Of a DNA stretch of 64,000 bases, positions 43,166 to 55,987 are shown piece by piece (position 1 is the stretch's first letter; each line of letters begins with the position of its first letter). Source of the stretch: Camillea tinctor (lineage: Eukaryota; Ascomycota; Sordariomycetes; Xylariales; Xylariaceae); assembly GCA_022578605.1 (NCBI GenBank), contig MU394111.1, forward strand, positions 124,001-188,000, given 5' to 3'. Under the pieces are notes generated by a model that was not told the origin of the DNA, ran no database searches, and saw only the letters and a list, made by a program, of their open reading frames with translations. Position numbers and translations under genes: made by a program.

Positions 43166-46100
43166 CACGGGCACGGTAACGGTACAACCAGCAGATCAAT
43201 CAAAAGAACCTCTTATGTTTTGGTTTTTGAACATGACATGATACACTAAATTCTTTTCTAAACCTTTCCTTCCTCCTTACTGGCCTGTCTATCGTCGTTG
43301 TGGGCAAGACAGAAAATATTCTTGTTGTTTCAAAGTACTACTATTATTATAATTATTACTATTATCACCATTATTTTCTTTTTTTTTTGTTGGGCTTGGG
43401 TGGATGTGGTGGATGGGGAGGGGTGAGAAGGGGGGAAAAGAAACAACTCTCACGATGTTGGGTTGGTTCTATAAGTCGTATGCATCGCAACTTCGGTCGG
43501 CGATGTAGTAATCCCTGGACCAGGCACCCGAACCAATCCGCCCAACTCGTTAACGTCACTTATCGGCCCGTGAGCTGTCGGCCGCCATCCTCTACACCCA
43601 GGGGGGGTTATTGCTCACTTATGACCTGACCTGGTCCTGGTTGAGGGGACATCCTCCGGCCTGTTTCGCGGTCCATTTATTTTGTTATCTCGAAACTCGA
43701 ACCGTTGTCCATGTACAGTCCAATTGATCACATCCACATCTACATCTATATTTACATCTACATCTAGCAAAGTTGGGCCCGACACAGCTTATCTCATCGT
43801 GTTATCATCATCCACATCACCTTTCATGTTGAGACTCTGAATATCTTGCATCCCTCCCCCCTTCCCTTCCTTTCCCTTCCCCAGCTAGCACGGCATCCCT
43901 CATTCGTCTATCCCATTCGTTCTGCCCTGCTAGTCCTGTCTTGGCTATCTAGATTGACTACGAGGCATCTATTTAGCCTATTTTCCATCCTAGCCTACGA
44001 GGTCCAAGTTCAGGAAATACTAGTAGGGAAAGAGAATACCTATCGGGGACGGTCAAACCACATGGCACCATCAATTTTTGATCTTGGTCTGAGACGGACG
44101 GGAACGAGGAGCCTCTCATGAGGCCTAGGTCTCGTCTCGCGGTTTACTAACCGCGGCCAGTGCCGAGGGACTGGCCTGACCTACTCCCTTCCCTACTACC
44201 CCCGGATCTCCAGGTCAGAGTTAGCAAGATGCGAGTATCGTGATCACTGCTGTAAATGTGACAATCGTAGGACTTGGCATGCATGTTCTGACCGAACATA
44301 TGAAATCCCTTCTTCTTCTCCCTCTCACTCCCATGTCCATTTTCATTCCCATTTCCACTAATCCTCTTTCCTCAAGTCCGCCCAAAACCATGGAAAGCAA
44401 AAGGACGGACCTTATCAGCTTGCTAAAATATCACGACTCGGCAAGACCCAGTAGGATCCAGCAAAGCTCCAGATAAGAGTCCGGGAAAAGCTTGACAGAT
44501 TAATGATCAGTTGCTAGGCTAGCAAAACGTGGTGGCCCACGGCTTGCCTAGGGAGATCTACGCTCGAATTCGGCAGTTTTTATTGCTTTTGCTCATTTCG
44601 GATTCTCGGTGCAACAACACCACCTTTTCTGCTCAGCAGACTTCCCCCCGTAGCCATCGCGGAGCTGGCCAATGAGTTGGCTCCTGATAGACGATCATTG
44701 ATTCACTTGGACCGTCAGTGTACACACTAGGTAGGGTACAAGCTTGCTTACCTCGTAACAAAAAACCCAGTCCAGACCAAAAAAAGCATGTTGACCACGT
44801 TAGTTTCACTACAGGTTGCATACATACTTACTACTACTGTTACCACTGCTACTAGCCTACATGAAAGGGAGGAAATGGGCAACTAAGATACATCAACTTA
44901 TATCCAGTAGTGGTGTTGGTTCTCTTATACAGGTTGTGTTATGGATATCGGTTCCACAACCGCTATGCTGACATTGCATACCTATATAACCTATAAATAT
45001 ATAAAACGGGACAGGAACGAAACCATCAGTTATTCGACGTGGTTCCTGTCAGCACCATGTTACAAAGGTAACGGGTACGTGTAAGTATAAGTGTAAGTGT
45101 AATTGTACCTAAGTACTATCTAGTATATGTAATTGCGTGCTGCTCGGCTATAATTACCACACAGCAATACAAAAAGACTACAAGTACAGTCATAATTAGA
45201 GACATGAAAAAGAAAAAGGAACAAAGAAAGAAAGAGAGAAAGGAAAAAAGAAAAAAAAAAAGAAAAACAGGTAAATAGACAAATAGATACAGTAGACAGC
45301 AAAACCAGGCCAGACCAGTTTGATGCAACTGACATAAGATTTGTGAGAATTCCCCGCGATAGAGCCGTCTGTCTCTATCAGGAAGGGCCGCCAGACGTGG
45401 ACCAACGGCCCTACCGCGGTCATTCCCCACATCTCTAGCATTTCAGTATGCCTTGTCTCGATTGGTTCCTGTATCTGGGACCCCCTTGCCCCCTTTTTTC
45501 TATCTATCCAATCTACCCAAACTACCCAAAAAGAGAACCAGGATATTGCTAGTTTAGCTTTTTTAACTTTTTATCAAAGGGTCCAGAACCGCTTTTTCAG
45601 GTCTTCCCCGTCTAACACGCTATCTTCGTTCTCCCCGAGAAAACCTACAAAGTTGAAAAAGTAGTAGCTCCGGTCCCCATCAATTAATATCCTTCCACCC
45701 ACGTGCCAGCGTGAGTTTGATAAATCCCTTGTCTCTTCCTTCTCTCTGTTCGTTTTCTTTATTCCCCTAACCTGAACTAACCTGGTCTGGTTGGCTATTA
45801 TTGTTCCAATTATCATTACATCTCATTTGTTATGTTAATGAGGCTCAACTATCCGAACTAGTTTTTTTATTTTCTCTCTATCTAGATGAATATCTTTCCG
45901 AGTTGACCAACCTGCAGCAACGCGGCGGTGGCGGCTACGGGTTACGACAGTGGCTTGGGGATCGTCGTGATCGAGCTTTGCGCAGATGTAACCTGCTTCT
46001 TTTCTCTTCATCTTCGTCTTCATCTTCTTCTCTGCCTCATTTCGTTCTGGCTCTTCCAATATAACCTACCCTATGGATCTTTTCCCTTCTCGTCTCATGG

Positions 46101-49100
46101 CTCGCATGATGAGCGTAGTAGGCTTTGGCCCGTGTTCATCAATAATGAAACGGTAGGATCAAATGTTATCTATCATCGATACTACCGTATGTGCTCGGAT
46201 GCTTCAAGATAAGCATGGACGGAAAACATGTGATGATATACTACCCCCTTTTCTGACAGAAATCGGTACTATACGCAGGCCATTTTGCTGGGTGGTGCTC
46301 GTCTCTCCCCGGTCTTCTCCCTCGACCAGCATATATAAATACTCACCTACCCAGTAGCTTGTCAATGATTTATTAGATGGATATATATAAGAATAGCGAC
46401 AAAGCCAACACCCCCCTCTACAACCCTTCTCCCTGTACTCTTAACAATCTAGCTGTTCGGTGATATGTGACCATTGAAAGTCCCTAGGTCTCGGATTGAA
46501 ACTCAGGGGCCGGGAAAAGGGTGATACGGTGCTATTACCGTCCACCAACACGAACATCAGATTATCTCTCTCCACGACCATCAGCCTACCACCGCAGTAA
46601 GAAAAAACATCCTTCGCGATTTGTACGAGCCAAGAGCCAACCATTCACCCAATTGGTGTGACGGACACTCTAATTATTTTCACCCTTGACTCTCCTTACA
46701 AAGAAGAAGATGTGGGGTGGTATGGTGGTATGGAGGTAAGGATAGATTCGAAATAGTACTATACATAAGCATCGCGGTGCATTGCAATAATATTTAATCT
46801 ATCTCCGACCTCATTGTCTCATACTACACAACGACATATAATGACAATCCCCTATCTCCAACTTCCATATTGTCTCGACATTGAGCTTCAGCATATAAGG
46901 TATGTGCATTATATAGAGCCGCCTCAGCTTCTTCTTGACTATGTTACTCCACAAGACTGGTTCGAGTCGCACATGTGGATGTCTCAATACAAATAACATC
47001 TATGAAACCCCACAGTCCAATCCAATCATCGATCCAGGCAATGCTAGGCTTTATGTCTAGGTGTGTGTATACAGATCAACTCAACACACACCCGGTAGAC
47101 ACCAAAACTACACCTGGCAATACTTGAAATGCACAAACAAGATAAGAATTACAAGCAAAGTTGCAAAGTTGCAAAGTTATTAAAATAACCTATATAGGTA
47201 ACTTCATTATATAGCTGACGAGATATAGCGTATAGTAGGTATACTATATTGATGCCCCGCGCTCTTCCCCCCCAATCCTCCAACCCCGCCTCAAGAACCA
47301 TTGAAGCATTGTAGTCTAGTCTAGTCTAGATTTGTTTCATGATAGCAATGCACATACTATACGTAAAATTCCATCGTGTTCTAGACATCTCCATGGATGT
47401 ATGCAGGCGGTGTATCTTAGCTAACAGATTCAGGAACAGTCAATATGTAGAATAACTAGAAGAAGAAGAAGAAAAATGACAGATATCCTCAATAGATCTC
47501 TCCATTGCCGAAGCCGAGCCTTTGTGCGTGGTACTGCATGACTTGCAGCAAAGCCTCAACCCATAACAACCCATCGGGTCATGTCGCTAGTCATATGTAC
47601 CGTGATAGAGACGTATGCGTGTGTGCGTAATACAGCGGCTTGGGGAAAGAGAAGCAGCCAACCGGTAAATAAAAGCAAAACATAGCGGAGGACATAAAGC
47701 ATGTATTGAAGGAGATAGGTTGAAGCATCTAACTAATGTATACTACGGACGCATCAGGAATGCAAGTTGGGTACGGAGTAGGAAAGTTTGGTTTTATGGC
47801 CCCCAAGATTCAGAAAGATCCTTTCCAGCAACATTCGGGAATATCTTAAAACAATATGATCTTCCCATGCGTGGCAACTCCACACATTCTGTACGGCTAA
47901 GCTGTGTATTTCAATCATGATGGCCTTGCTAACTATGTATGTCGTGTAAGAGATACCTACATCGGTTTTACCGAAGGAGGCAGGGAACTTACACAACTGG
48001 TTAGTTACCCCTATAACCTTTGCCACACATTCCTCTCCCTGGGCGCCACACGAATATAGCTTTTTTGTTATTAACTATGTTTCTTTCTCCTCTCTTCCCA
48101 ATACTGGGGGAGAACGAAGGTCGAGTCCGACAAGCTCCGAGTCAGACAGCTCACCTAGAATCATTACCTAACTATGTGTGGCCCGATGATCTATTTTTAG
48201 AAAACCACATGCGGCGTGGGTTGGTTGCTCTACATAGCACAGTTCTTATCCCCCCCGCGCGCCAAATATCACGGCTTTCCTCGTCCTGGGTACTTTCGAG
48301 CTACATGGGTTGAAGCCAGATAGTCATGGCTACAACGCTGATCTTTGGTCATCTTGACCTTGTCCTCCCCACGTACCCCATCATCATCATTGCCAAGAAT
48401 GTCGAGCGTTCCCTTTTCAGCCAGAACCGTCATGCAACTCAGAAGGAGAAAGGATCTGTCTTTCTTTGTGCCCTCTTCCTTCCTCTCTCCCTCCCCCCCG
48501 GCCGCCTGAGTCTCTCCCATGGCCCTATCCTGAGGCGTTCTTCATGCCCAAGATCTAGGGTCAAGTAGCTAGCCAAAGTCCCATGCTGCCCAGGTTGACG
48601 GGAGACGCCCAGAGCTAACACGTACGTACGTACATTGTCCCGTCTTGTCGGTAGCTTTGCGCGTCTGTTACCTCCGATTACCTCCCCCCATGCTTCCCTC
48701 CCCTATTATTATCTAGTAGGGCTAGTAGTATTTTTTTTTCCCCTCTGCTGATGCAACGGGTCTTTTTCCCTCTTCTGGTTTCTTTTTCCCTTCTTTTGCT
48801 TCTTCGCCTGCAGCGAGTGACGCATTCCTCATCTTACACCAACGTCCACCCTATCTAGGCAAAGCGAGAGGCTGTCTTCCACTCCTCTCACTTCAAACTT
48901 GCCCGTGTCTATTGTGTAAGAAGTTTAGGTGAAAAGAGTGGCGGTAGGAGCAGCAGCAGCAGCTATAGCCGCAACCGCCGCGCCCAAACCGAACTTACCG
49001 CCTCCTCTATTATGCTGAGGATCGACTTGCCGCTTCGTGATATTATCCAGTAGATCAACCGGCTATTTACAAAACTTCCCGTGTCAAAGTTCCGCCTGCG

Positions 49101-49321
49101 CGCCTCTCTTCTGTGAGCTCCCCTGTGACTCAGAGTGGGATTGGCTTAACGCGCTCTCCTTTTTGCGCCAAACGCGCGCTCATCCGCTCTGAATTGACCA
49201 CTCGGCCCTCTCCATTTTCCAATACCGGGGCAGCTGGGAATGCGTCTCTAGTCTTATCTATACGCTATACACACCTCCGAAAGGTACCAGCCCACCTTCT
49301 TGCTGCCAAGCGTGCCACACA
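43166..49321. promoter_or_regulatory. Gene-free region left of the 362-residue gene, 6.2 kb
   Basis: No gene supported. Contents: T- and A-runs, a set of adjacent hairpins at 44087-44176, (TCTAG)n near 47314-47330, and an AGAAGA run near 47460. The last 500 bp before 49322 (48800-49321) are GC-richer and pyrimidine-rich and probably form the 5' leader and promoter of the downstream gene. Reading frames here are short, overlapping and without family features. Confidence 0.45.
44087..44176 (+). other. Cluster of adjacent stem-loops
   Basis: Four small hairpins follow one another: ATCAA/TTGAT at about 44088-44102, GCCTC-TCAT-GAGGC at 44111-44124, CGCGGTT-TACT-AACCGCG at 44138-44155, and GGCCAGT/ACTGGCC at 44155-44176. 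I cannot assign an RNA family; it is neither a tRNA nor a recognisable snoRNA. Confidence 0.35.
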
Positions 49322-50511
49322 ATGGCTACACCGAGCCAGCCGCCCTCCGGGTCCGAAATGCGGACATCCGAAGTCGCCGGTCTCAGCTACATTACTACTA
49401 CTTCTACGGATCCCGGAGAGGCCGGGGTCGTGGACTCACCCGTGTCGCCCACCTCACCAAATGCCTTAGCGCGATTTGAGTTCGAGATGGGCAGGGGAAA
49501 TGAGGGGAGCAAGATATTAATGGTAGAATGGGACCCCTCATCTTCCAACGGTAGTGGTGAAGCTACGGCAGAGGACCTAAATGGCTGGGTGGTATCCTGG
49601 GAAGGTAAAGAAACGACGTTCTCACTCAACGACAAAAACGACGAGGGCGGCGCAAAGCCTACTAAGCGTGTTTATTTCCTCATACCATCAAACGCCCCGG
49701 TGCCGCCCACCGTGACGATATCGCACCCGCCGACGGGACGCACGCTGATCACCAAGGCCATGCCGGCCATCTTCGCGCCCGGCCTTGGCGTCAGCACGCA
49801 CGACGCCGGCAAGAGGGGCGTGCTGCATACCATCTGGGCCAAGAAGCGCCTAGCGGAGCTACAGGAAGAGATCCGCAAGGAGCTCCTCAACAACAGCGAG
49901 GGCATCGGTCTAGAGATGGCGATCCAGGAGCGCGAGTGGATCATCGACCACTTCGGCCTGGTAGATCCGCACGGCCCCCCCGCTGCTGGCGCCGCTGTTG
50001 CTTCCGCGGAGCGCCCTGCGCCGCCCCCAACCCCCCAAAGCCCGCGCTCGCCTGTGGGCGGCCGTCTAGGCGAGAAGCTAAAGGGCCTTAAGTTGGCGAC
50101 GACGCCCGCCGACCTTGCGAATAATCATTCCAGTAAGTGGAGTCTCCTCTATTCACCCATGTAAAACCAACTCTACCCCCTTTTTGTTTCCCTCTTACCT
50201 TGATATTTTTTTTCCTTGGGACTCTCTAACTAGAAGGCCTCGTTGATTCAGACCTCAATTTGCGGCAACAACATCCCGTACAGTCACTCTCGCCACCAGA
50301 CGTCACCAACAGCACAGCGCAGTCCCGCCCAGCGCACCCGGGATCCGGCTCGGCGGGCGTGGCCTCCCTTGATGCGGTCATCGGCGGCGGTAACAATCAG
50401 GCCGCCGTTGCGTTGACCCCGGGCAAGGAGATAGAGGATGAGTTGTTCGCGCTACCAATGAGTCCGCGGAGCCCGGAGATGAAAACTAGTCCTTTCAGTT
50501 TCTTGAAATAA
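49322..50511 (+). CDS. Unrecognised conserved-looking protein, 2 exons, 362 aa
   Basis: Exons are 49322-50132 and 50234-50511; the intron has donor GTAAGT and ends CTAACTAG, and the join reads NNHSKGLVDSDLNLRQQ in phase. I do not recognise the family. Residues 1-45 are Ser/Thr/Pro-rich. A compact part (about 46-165) reads as beta strands, with ARFEFEMG, KILMVEWDPS, GWVVSWEGK, KRVYFLIPSNAPVPPTVTI and TLITKAMPAIFAPGLG. A helical stretch follows (TIWAKKRLAELQEEIRKELL, about 178-197, then GLEMAIQEREWIIDHFGL), then a Pro-rich disordered tail with SPRSP sites that could be phosphorylated. There is no signal peptide or membrane segment. It stands alone between gene-free stretches of 8.9 and 4.5 kb. 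Confidence 0.82.
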
Positions 50512-53500
50512 CCTGACGTGACCGATTCACCCCCGGTTGTCTGGAGAAGAAAGAAAGAAAGAGGATGAAAAAAAAAATGCATGGTTTATTATAACGGATC
50601 ACCTCACGGGTGTGGGTTTAGGGTTTGGTTTCTTTTCCCCCTTTCAAGGTTGTATAGAGTGGACGGGTGATGTGATAAGAGGAAGCAAGCAGGGAAAGGA
50701 GGGAAGGGTTCTAGAGACTATAGAATATTATTGGTAGGTTCTCTCTCATCCTCCCCTTCCCCTCCGCCCTCTTTTGGGTTTACCCTAGGAGTAGGGTGAC
50801 ACCCGTAGGGAAGACAACGAATAAGGGGCCAATAACAACTAGGGGGGAGTAGTTGAAAAGAAAGAAAAGAAGAAAAAGAAGAAAAGGGGGCAAGATCAGG
50901 GTACACGCCAAAATCTAACTTTGACTTGCTTACCACCTTAACGTGTCTATCTATAATGTATATAGTAAGCGAAGAAGGGGGAAGAGAGAACCCGTAAGAG
51001 CTAGGAAATAAGGGAAAAGGGGAAAAGAGTAAAAAGACGAAAAAATAGTTCCATGTACATTTTTTTAATACCAGTGCTAGTGTGGCATGGTATGGTATGG
51101 TAAGGCGGTACGGTAGTCAGATCGACTACCTTACCTGTCTCCCTGCTTGCGGTCGACTTCGGTAACGAACGAAGGCAACGAGCCTACTGTTGCTGCCGGT
51201 TCTGCCGGTTTAGTAGCAGTCCCGAGAGTCCAAAGTGGAGAACATGGGGTCCAGAAAACCAAACAAGGAGAGAAAAGGAAAAGGGAAAAAAGGGATAAGA
51301 GGTTTGGAGGGGAAAGGAAAGAAAAGGGATCGAACACATAAAAAAAATTATAGACGGATCTAGTCAATTGATCAACCATCACCCACCTCTTTGACAGCTT
51401 TCCCCTGAGGCACATTGCGTCTATATCTGTATAACTATTCTACGTGTCATAGTGCTCGGTCCCTACCATGAGGATGTGGATTGGCCTGTATGTGGTAGGT
51501 TCCCATGCTTATAATAATATCAATGCATGCAATGGTTCTGTCCCTTCCCTTACCCACATGTTTTTTGAGTAGTATTAGGTACGGCACATTGAGATAGAGA
51601 GGTAACATTTCCACAGCACGGAATTCCTATACATATATTGGATATGTATCGTGAACATGGTGGTGTGTCAGCGGTTGGCGGATCTACAAGCGTACACCCC
51701 GCGCGTCATCATCGTCGATGATCTCAGACGAACGAACATAATACATATGTAATTTGGGAAAAACCCCCACACTCTCCCTTATCTTCAATATATACATCAT
51801 TCCCGAGTATTATTCCCTACGGCTGCCGGGGGAGCTACGTATACGCACATGCACGCAATTGCGTATGTGCGTATATAGGTATTCATGTAAGTAAGCAATA
51901 GGCTGCAACTGCTAACCACCTATTATCATCATCACCTTTGCTACCAACCCACCAACCAACCTAGCGTACCACAGGGGAAGCATACCAGTGATGTGTTGTA
52001 TGTAGGTACGGTCCTTCCCCCGACCTCCTAAATGCGGCGTAACCTAACCTAGTCTTTCCGCTCCAAAGTCCTAAACGTAAGAAGCAGAAAAAGAAGGAGA
52101 CCCAAAGTACAAATAAAAGAAGAGAAAGAAAAAAAACTCACGATACCGTGTGACCTGGGTAGCCAACGCTACCGGGGGTATATATGGGGTATATACGGGG
52201 AAGGCATGTATATGCTAGGATCCAACGTTCTAGTTTAACACCCCCGAGTTATACTGCTCCATTCCCAGCCTCTCTATTTGATGTATGTATGAACCTTCCT
52301 CTCCCCCCCTCTCTCCCCCTTAACCTAGTTAGTTTACCCCGATCGATGATGGGGGATCAAGATGAAGACATAGATAGACACTGAGAAGAAGAAGAAAGAA
52401 GGAAAATGGAACATGGTGTCGCATTATCGTGTATGTAAACGGACTACTAAATTAGTATTCTCCGCTCTCTCCTTTTTTTCTTTTATTCCTACTCTGTACC
52501 TCTTTTTTTTAGGAAACAAGCAAGGAAAAAGAAGAAAGAAAGAAAGAAAGCTTGCGAACTATACCGTATCTGGTGATTCCGCGGCGCTTCGTCCTTCTCT
52601 TTTCCTTTTTTTCCTTCTTGCTGTCTTTCCTCTCCTAGCCTCCCCCCTCCTAATCCCGTCCGTAGTCGTAGTCTTCCCCATATGTATTGTGGGTTCTGTC
52701 CCGCATGGCTTACCTAGGTACACAAGGTATTGTTACATAGTCCCAGATGGGGATTGGGGTGTGTATATAACATATAATACGTAGGTAAAGTATGAGTATA
52801 AGGTAACTAGTGTATGTGGTCAGAAAATAGCTGTACCTGAGTTCTTTTTTTGTTTCTATCTTCGGTATTTCCAAAACTAGTCGGAAGAAGAAGACGAGGG
52901 GAAGAGAAACAGTCGATTGACTATTTTGCTTATTAGTTATGAGGTAATAAGAGAGTTGAAAAAAAAAGAAAAACCCACCTAAAACACCAAACCGATCATC
53001 GTGAGAAAACAAAAAATCGTATGACGTTGCTTAATTTATTTTTCTTCTCTTTTTTTCTCGCTCACCCCACGATGTTGCTCTCCTCCACACTATCCACCAT
53101 GGCGGAAACACTCCCCCCTTCCCTCCCCGGTCAACTAGGAATCCAATTACTACTTGCTTACCATCGTTATCGTCATCGCCGTCATCCCCCCCTACCCCAC
53201 GGAATCGGAGATCGGAGATCCCAAACTAAGTAAGTATTGCGCTGCAGAATCCATATACAAGGTACCATTGGTACGCACCACGGGGTTGTTATCCGAGGTT
53301 TAGCCTCGGAAAACGGAATACATCTACACTATATAGTCTCGGTCCTACATATGTGAGGTGAGTAAGTCGGTGATGGTGGTATTTACACCTACACTATGTG
53401 CACTTCGACTATCCTGCTAAGCTTACCTGGGCCGGTAAGGTTACGACTGTGACATACATACTGCTACTACAACTATACTATCATTGCGTAGGTTACGTAC

Positions 53501-54968
53501 TACTACTTTTTGATTTCGGTTTCTTTTTCTCCTTTTTCTTTTTGTTTTTCTTTTCCCTCTGGGAACTCTGGGGAAAAGTGGGAGAACCTAAGCTAGGGAG
53601 GGGATCGGACCGAATTCCTGGATCGAATCAGAACTTAACCTAACCCCAGAAAAACCCCAGAACCCGAAAGAATGAAACAAACCATCTCACCACCGAACCA
53701 AGCATATAACCCTTGACCTTGATTCGATCCAAAAAGAAAAAAAAAAAACAAACCGAAAAAAAAAGAAAAAGAAAATACATACCCCATATAACTTATGTAG
53801 TTTTTAAAAAAGAAATAACCCGGTTTTTAAGTACAGTGGCAATTAAAAAAACAAACCAATTACCATATACAACAACAACAAGGGAAGGTAACGACAGCAT
53901 TGCGCTACTAGATGTCAGCTATGGGTTTCCCCCCGCGTATCCCCTTCCGTCGAACGTCGGTCTCCTCTCCGGAGTTACGTTACAGTTCCAAAGGTGAGAG
54001 GAAGCAGACCCATCTTGACCGAAAAACTCTTACGTCTTCCAAGAACCTTAGCGGGTAATGTAAAACCACAAACTTGCATCTCTCCTCCCTGATCCGTAGA
54101 TATGCCGTGCGCGTAAATGCGAGATCTCCATAATTGAAAAAAACCAAAACAAAGAAAAAAACCAAGAACCCTCTAACCACCCCATACCATGTGAGGGAAA
54201 TAGCATGGAGAAAGTTTGGGCAAGTGAACTAGGTTAGCTCGAAGCATACATACATCCATACGCACATCTATCTCTTCTCTCTCTTTCTCTTCTCCCCCCC
54301 CTTTCGTCAGGGGGTATGACGGCCCAAAGCGCTTCACATATGAAGTACGTAGTTACGTATTACAACGACAGTGGTGTTATGTAGCCAGGTAGGTAGGCCG
54401 ATAGACCATATACCGAGCCCTCTAGCCGTCGGTGGGGAGGGAGTTATCGTGTGCTTTCTCTTTCTCTCTCGTTGTCTTCCGCGTTATGCGATACGACGCA
54501 CCTATCATGGCGAGAGGGAGAAAAAACAGACCACGTAGAAAGTGGTTACACGTAGGTCAGGCTAGGGCCGGGGTGTGTGCGTGTTTTTGGCTAGCGAAAC
54601 AAGAAAATCTCGATACTTAGGCGCCGACACCAATCACATGCTGTTCTGTCGGCGTCTTGCTCCGTAGCTTTTATTTCCCAGATCTCGTGCTCGGGCGGAT
54701 CGCGTATTGCAGAGTTGTGTAGCGAGTCCAGACCAGCCCAAATCCAGGGAGCAGCAGCATAAGCAGCAGTAGTGGTGTGCCCGTGGTCGGTGAAGAGTGT
54801 CCTCGTGCGCGCCGGAGCCTGCCGCCCTTCCGCACCCGTAAATATTCCCCGGAGCGCTGTACTCCGGAAGGGATCGAAAATCGCTCGGAGCATGATCGTG
54901 ACAACGCAAATCCGAGTATTCCCTGTTGGATTTCGTTCGTCGCTCTCTCTCTCTCGTGAGCCATCCCC
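50512..54968. other. Gene-free convergent region, 4.5 kb
   Basis: It lies between the stop of the 362-residue gene and that of VPS37. It contains purine-rich blocks (50860-51060), a TGGTATGGTATGG run near 51084, a 36-bp palindrome at 51840-51875, an AAAGAAAG run near 52530-52550 and a TACCTAGGTA palindrome near 52713. The reading frames, up to 123 codons, are low-complexity. The last 300 bp (54650-54968) are GC-rich and open in several frames, as if part of a transcribed 3' region of VPS37. Confidence 0.45.
51840..51875. repeat. 36-bp near-perfect palindrome
   Basis: The arms TATACGCACAT and ATGTGCGTATA enclose the palindromic core ACGCAATTGCGT, with only an asymmetric GC dinucleotide at 51851-51852 breaking the symmetry. 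Confidence 0.85.
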
Positions 54969-55987
54969 TCACCTCCACCCGCCCACCCTCCTCTCATTCC
55001 ACCTCTCCTTCCTCTCCTGCCGCAGGTAGAACAGCTTCCTCGCCTCCCTATACCTCCGCACCCACTCCAGCGTCTCCCTCTCCGTCGCCACGCCCCCCTT
55101 ATCGTCCCCGTTCCCGTTGCCACTCCCCGCGCTATCGTCCGTAACCCCGCCCCCGTCGAGGAAGCTCTCCTCCAGCGCGAGGCACATCATCTCCTGCTCC
55201 TGCAGCCCGCGCGTGAGCCGCCCGTACAGGGCCGCCGGCGCGAACGGCGCCAGCGCGTCGTCCATCTCCGACTGCTTCTGCCGCCACTGCCGCTCCAGCG
55301 CGTGCGTCGACAGGAGCTGCGCCTGCGCGGCCGCGCGCTGGTGCGCCAGGTGCGCTTCGAGCTCCGAGAGGTGACCCGCCAGCTCGATGTTGTCCTGCAG
55401 TGCTACTTGCAGCGCGTCCTGGGTCTGCGTTAGCGACGGGTGCGCGGTCGTCGTCCCGTACGTTAGCGCGGAGAGGAGAGCCGGGTCGCTGAGGATCTCG
55501 GCGAGGTCTTGCTTTCTGTACGGTTGGGATGGTATGGTGTGGTTAGCGGGGTTGGTGCAGTTAATGGTGGTCGATGGAAGGATGGCATTACATGTGGTAT
55601 ATACGTAGGTAGGTAGGCATGTAGAGAGAGAGAGAGAGAACTGTATGAAAATAAACGAAAATAAAAAACAACATACGACTTATCCTCCAATATCTTAGGC
55701 AACCAGTGCTCTCCTGGGTCAGGAATGACTTGCTGCTGCTGTTGCGGTCCCGTCGTCTGCGGTGCCACTATCAAGCCTGACGCCTCCGCAGCTGGTGCCT
55801 TTCCCTTGCCCCTCCCTTCCGCCACGTCGGCGTGGAACCCCCCATTTGGGTTATCCGATGCTGGCAATGGGGGCGGTGGCCGGGGAGAGTTCGTGTTCGT
55901 GTCTGTCGCCGGCGTACCTAGACGGCTTGTCTCGTGACTGCTGGGCTTCGGCGGAGGCACTGGCGGCGGCGGAGTTGGGGTATACAT
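54969..55987 (-). CDS. VPS37: ESCRT-I subunit VPS37 (Mod(r) domain), 2 exons, 285 aa
   Basis: VPS37 is part of ESCRT-I, which sorts ubiquitinated membrane proteins into multivesicular bodies. Exons are 55677-55987 and 54969-55515; the join gives WLPKILEDKSKQDLAEILSD, the start of the Mod(r) domain. The N-terminal 95 residues are Pro-rich and disordered (PTPPPPVPPPKPSS). The Mod(r) domain (about 96-260) is a long coiled coil, with LTQTQDALQVALQDNIELAG, HLSELEAHLAHQRAAAQ and LERQWRQKQSEMDDAL, and then APAALYGRLTRGLQEQE and a C-terminal helix with WVRRYREARKLFYLRQERKE. A Gly/Asp-rich loop (about 218-240) interrupts the C-terminal part. The gene is in tandem with NUP84. Confidence 0.93.

Noticed and set aside
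43043..43249. 68-codon plus frame whose first 34 residues also appear in a minus frame at 42443-42727
   Set aside because: The shared peptide arises from the two inverted arms of the transposon; it is a repeat artefact, not a protein duplicated in two genes.
46950..46990. tRNA-like GGTTCGAGTC word
   Set aside because: No matching acceptor, D or anticodon stems in the preceding 70 bases.
54634..55123. Overlapping minus frames (114 and 150 codons) near the VPS37 3' end
   Set aside because: GC-rich out-of-frame reading of VPS37 and its 3' region; no splice links to a recognisable product.
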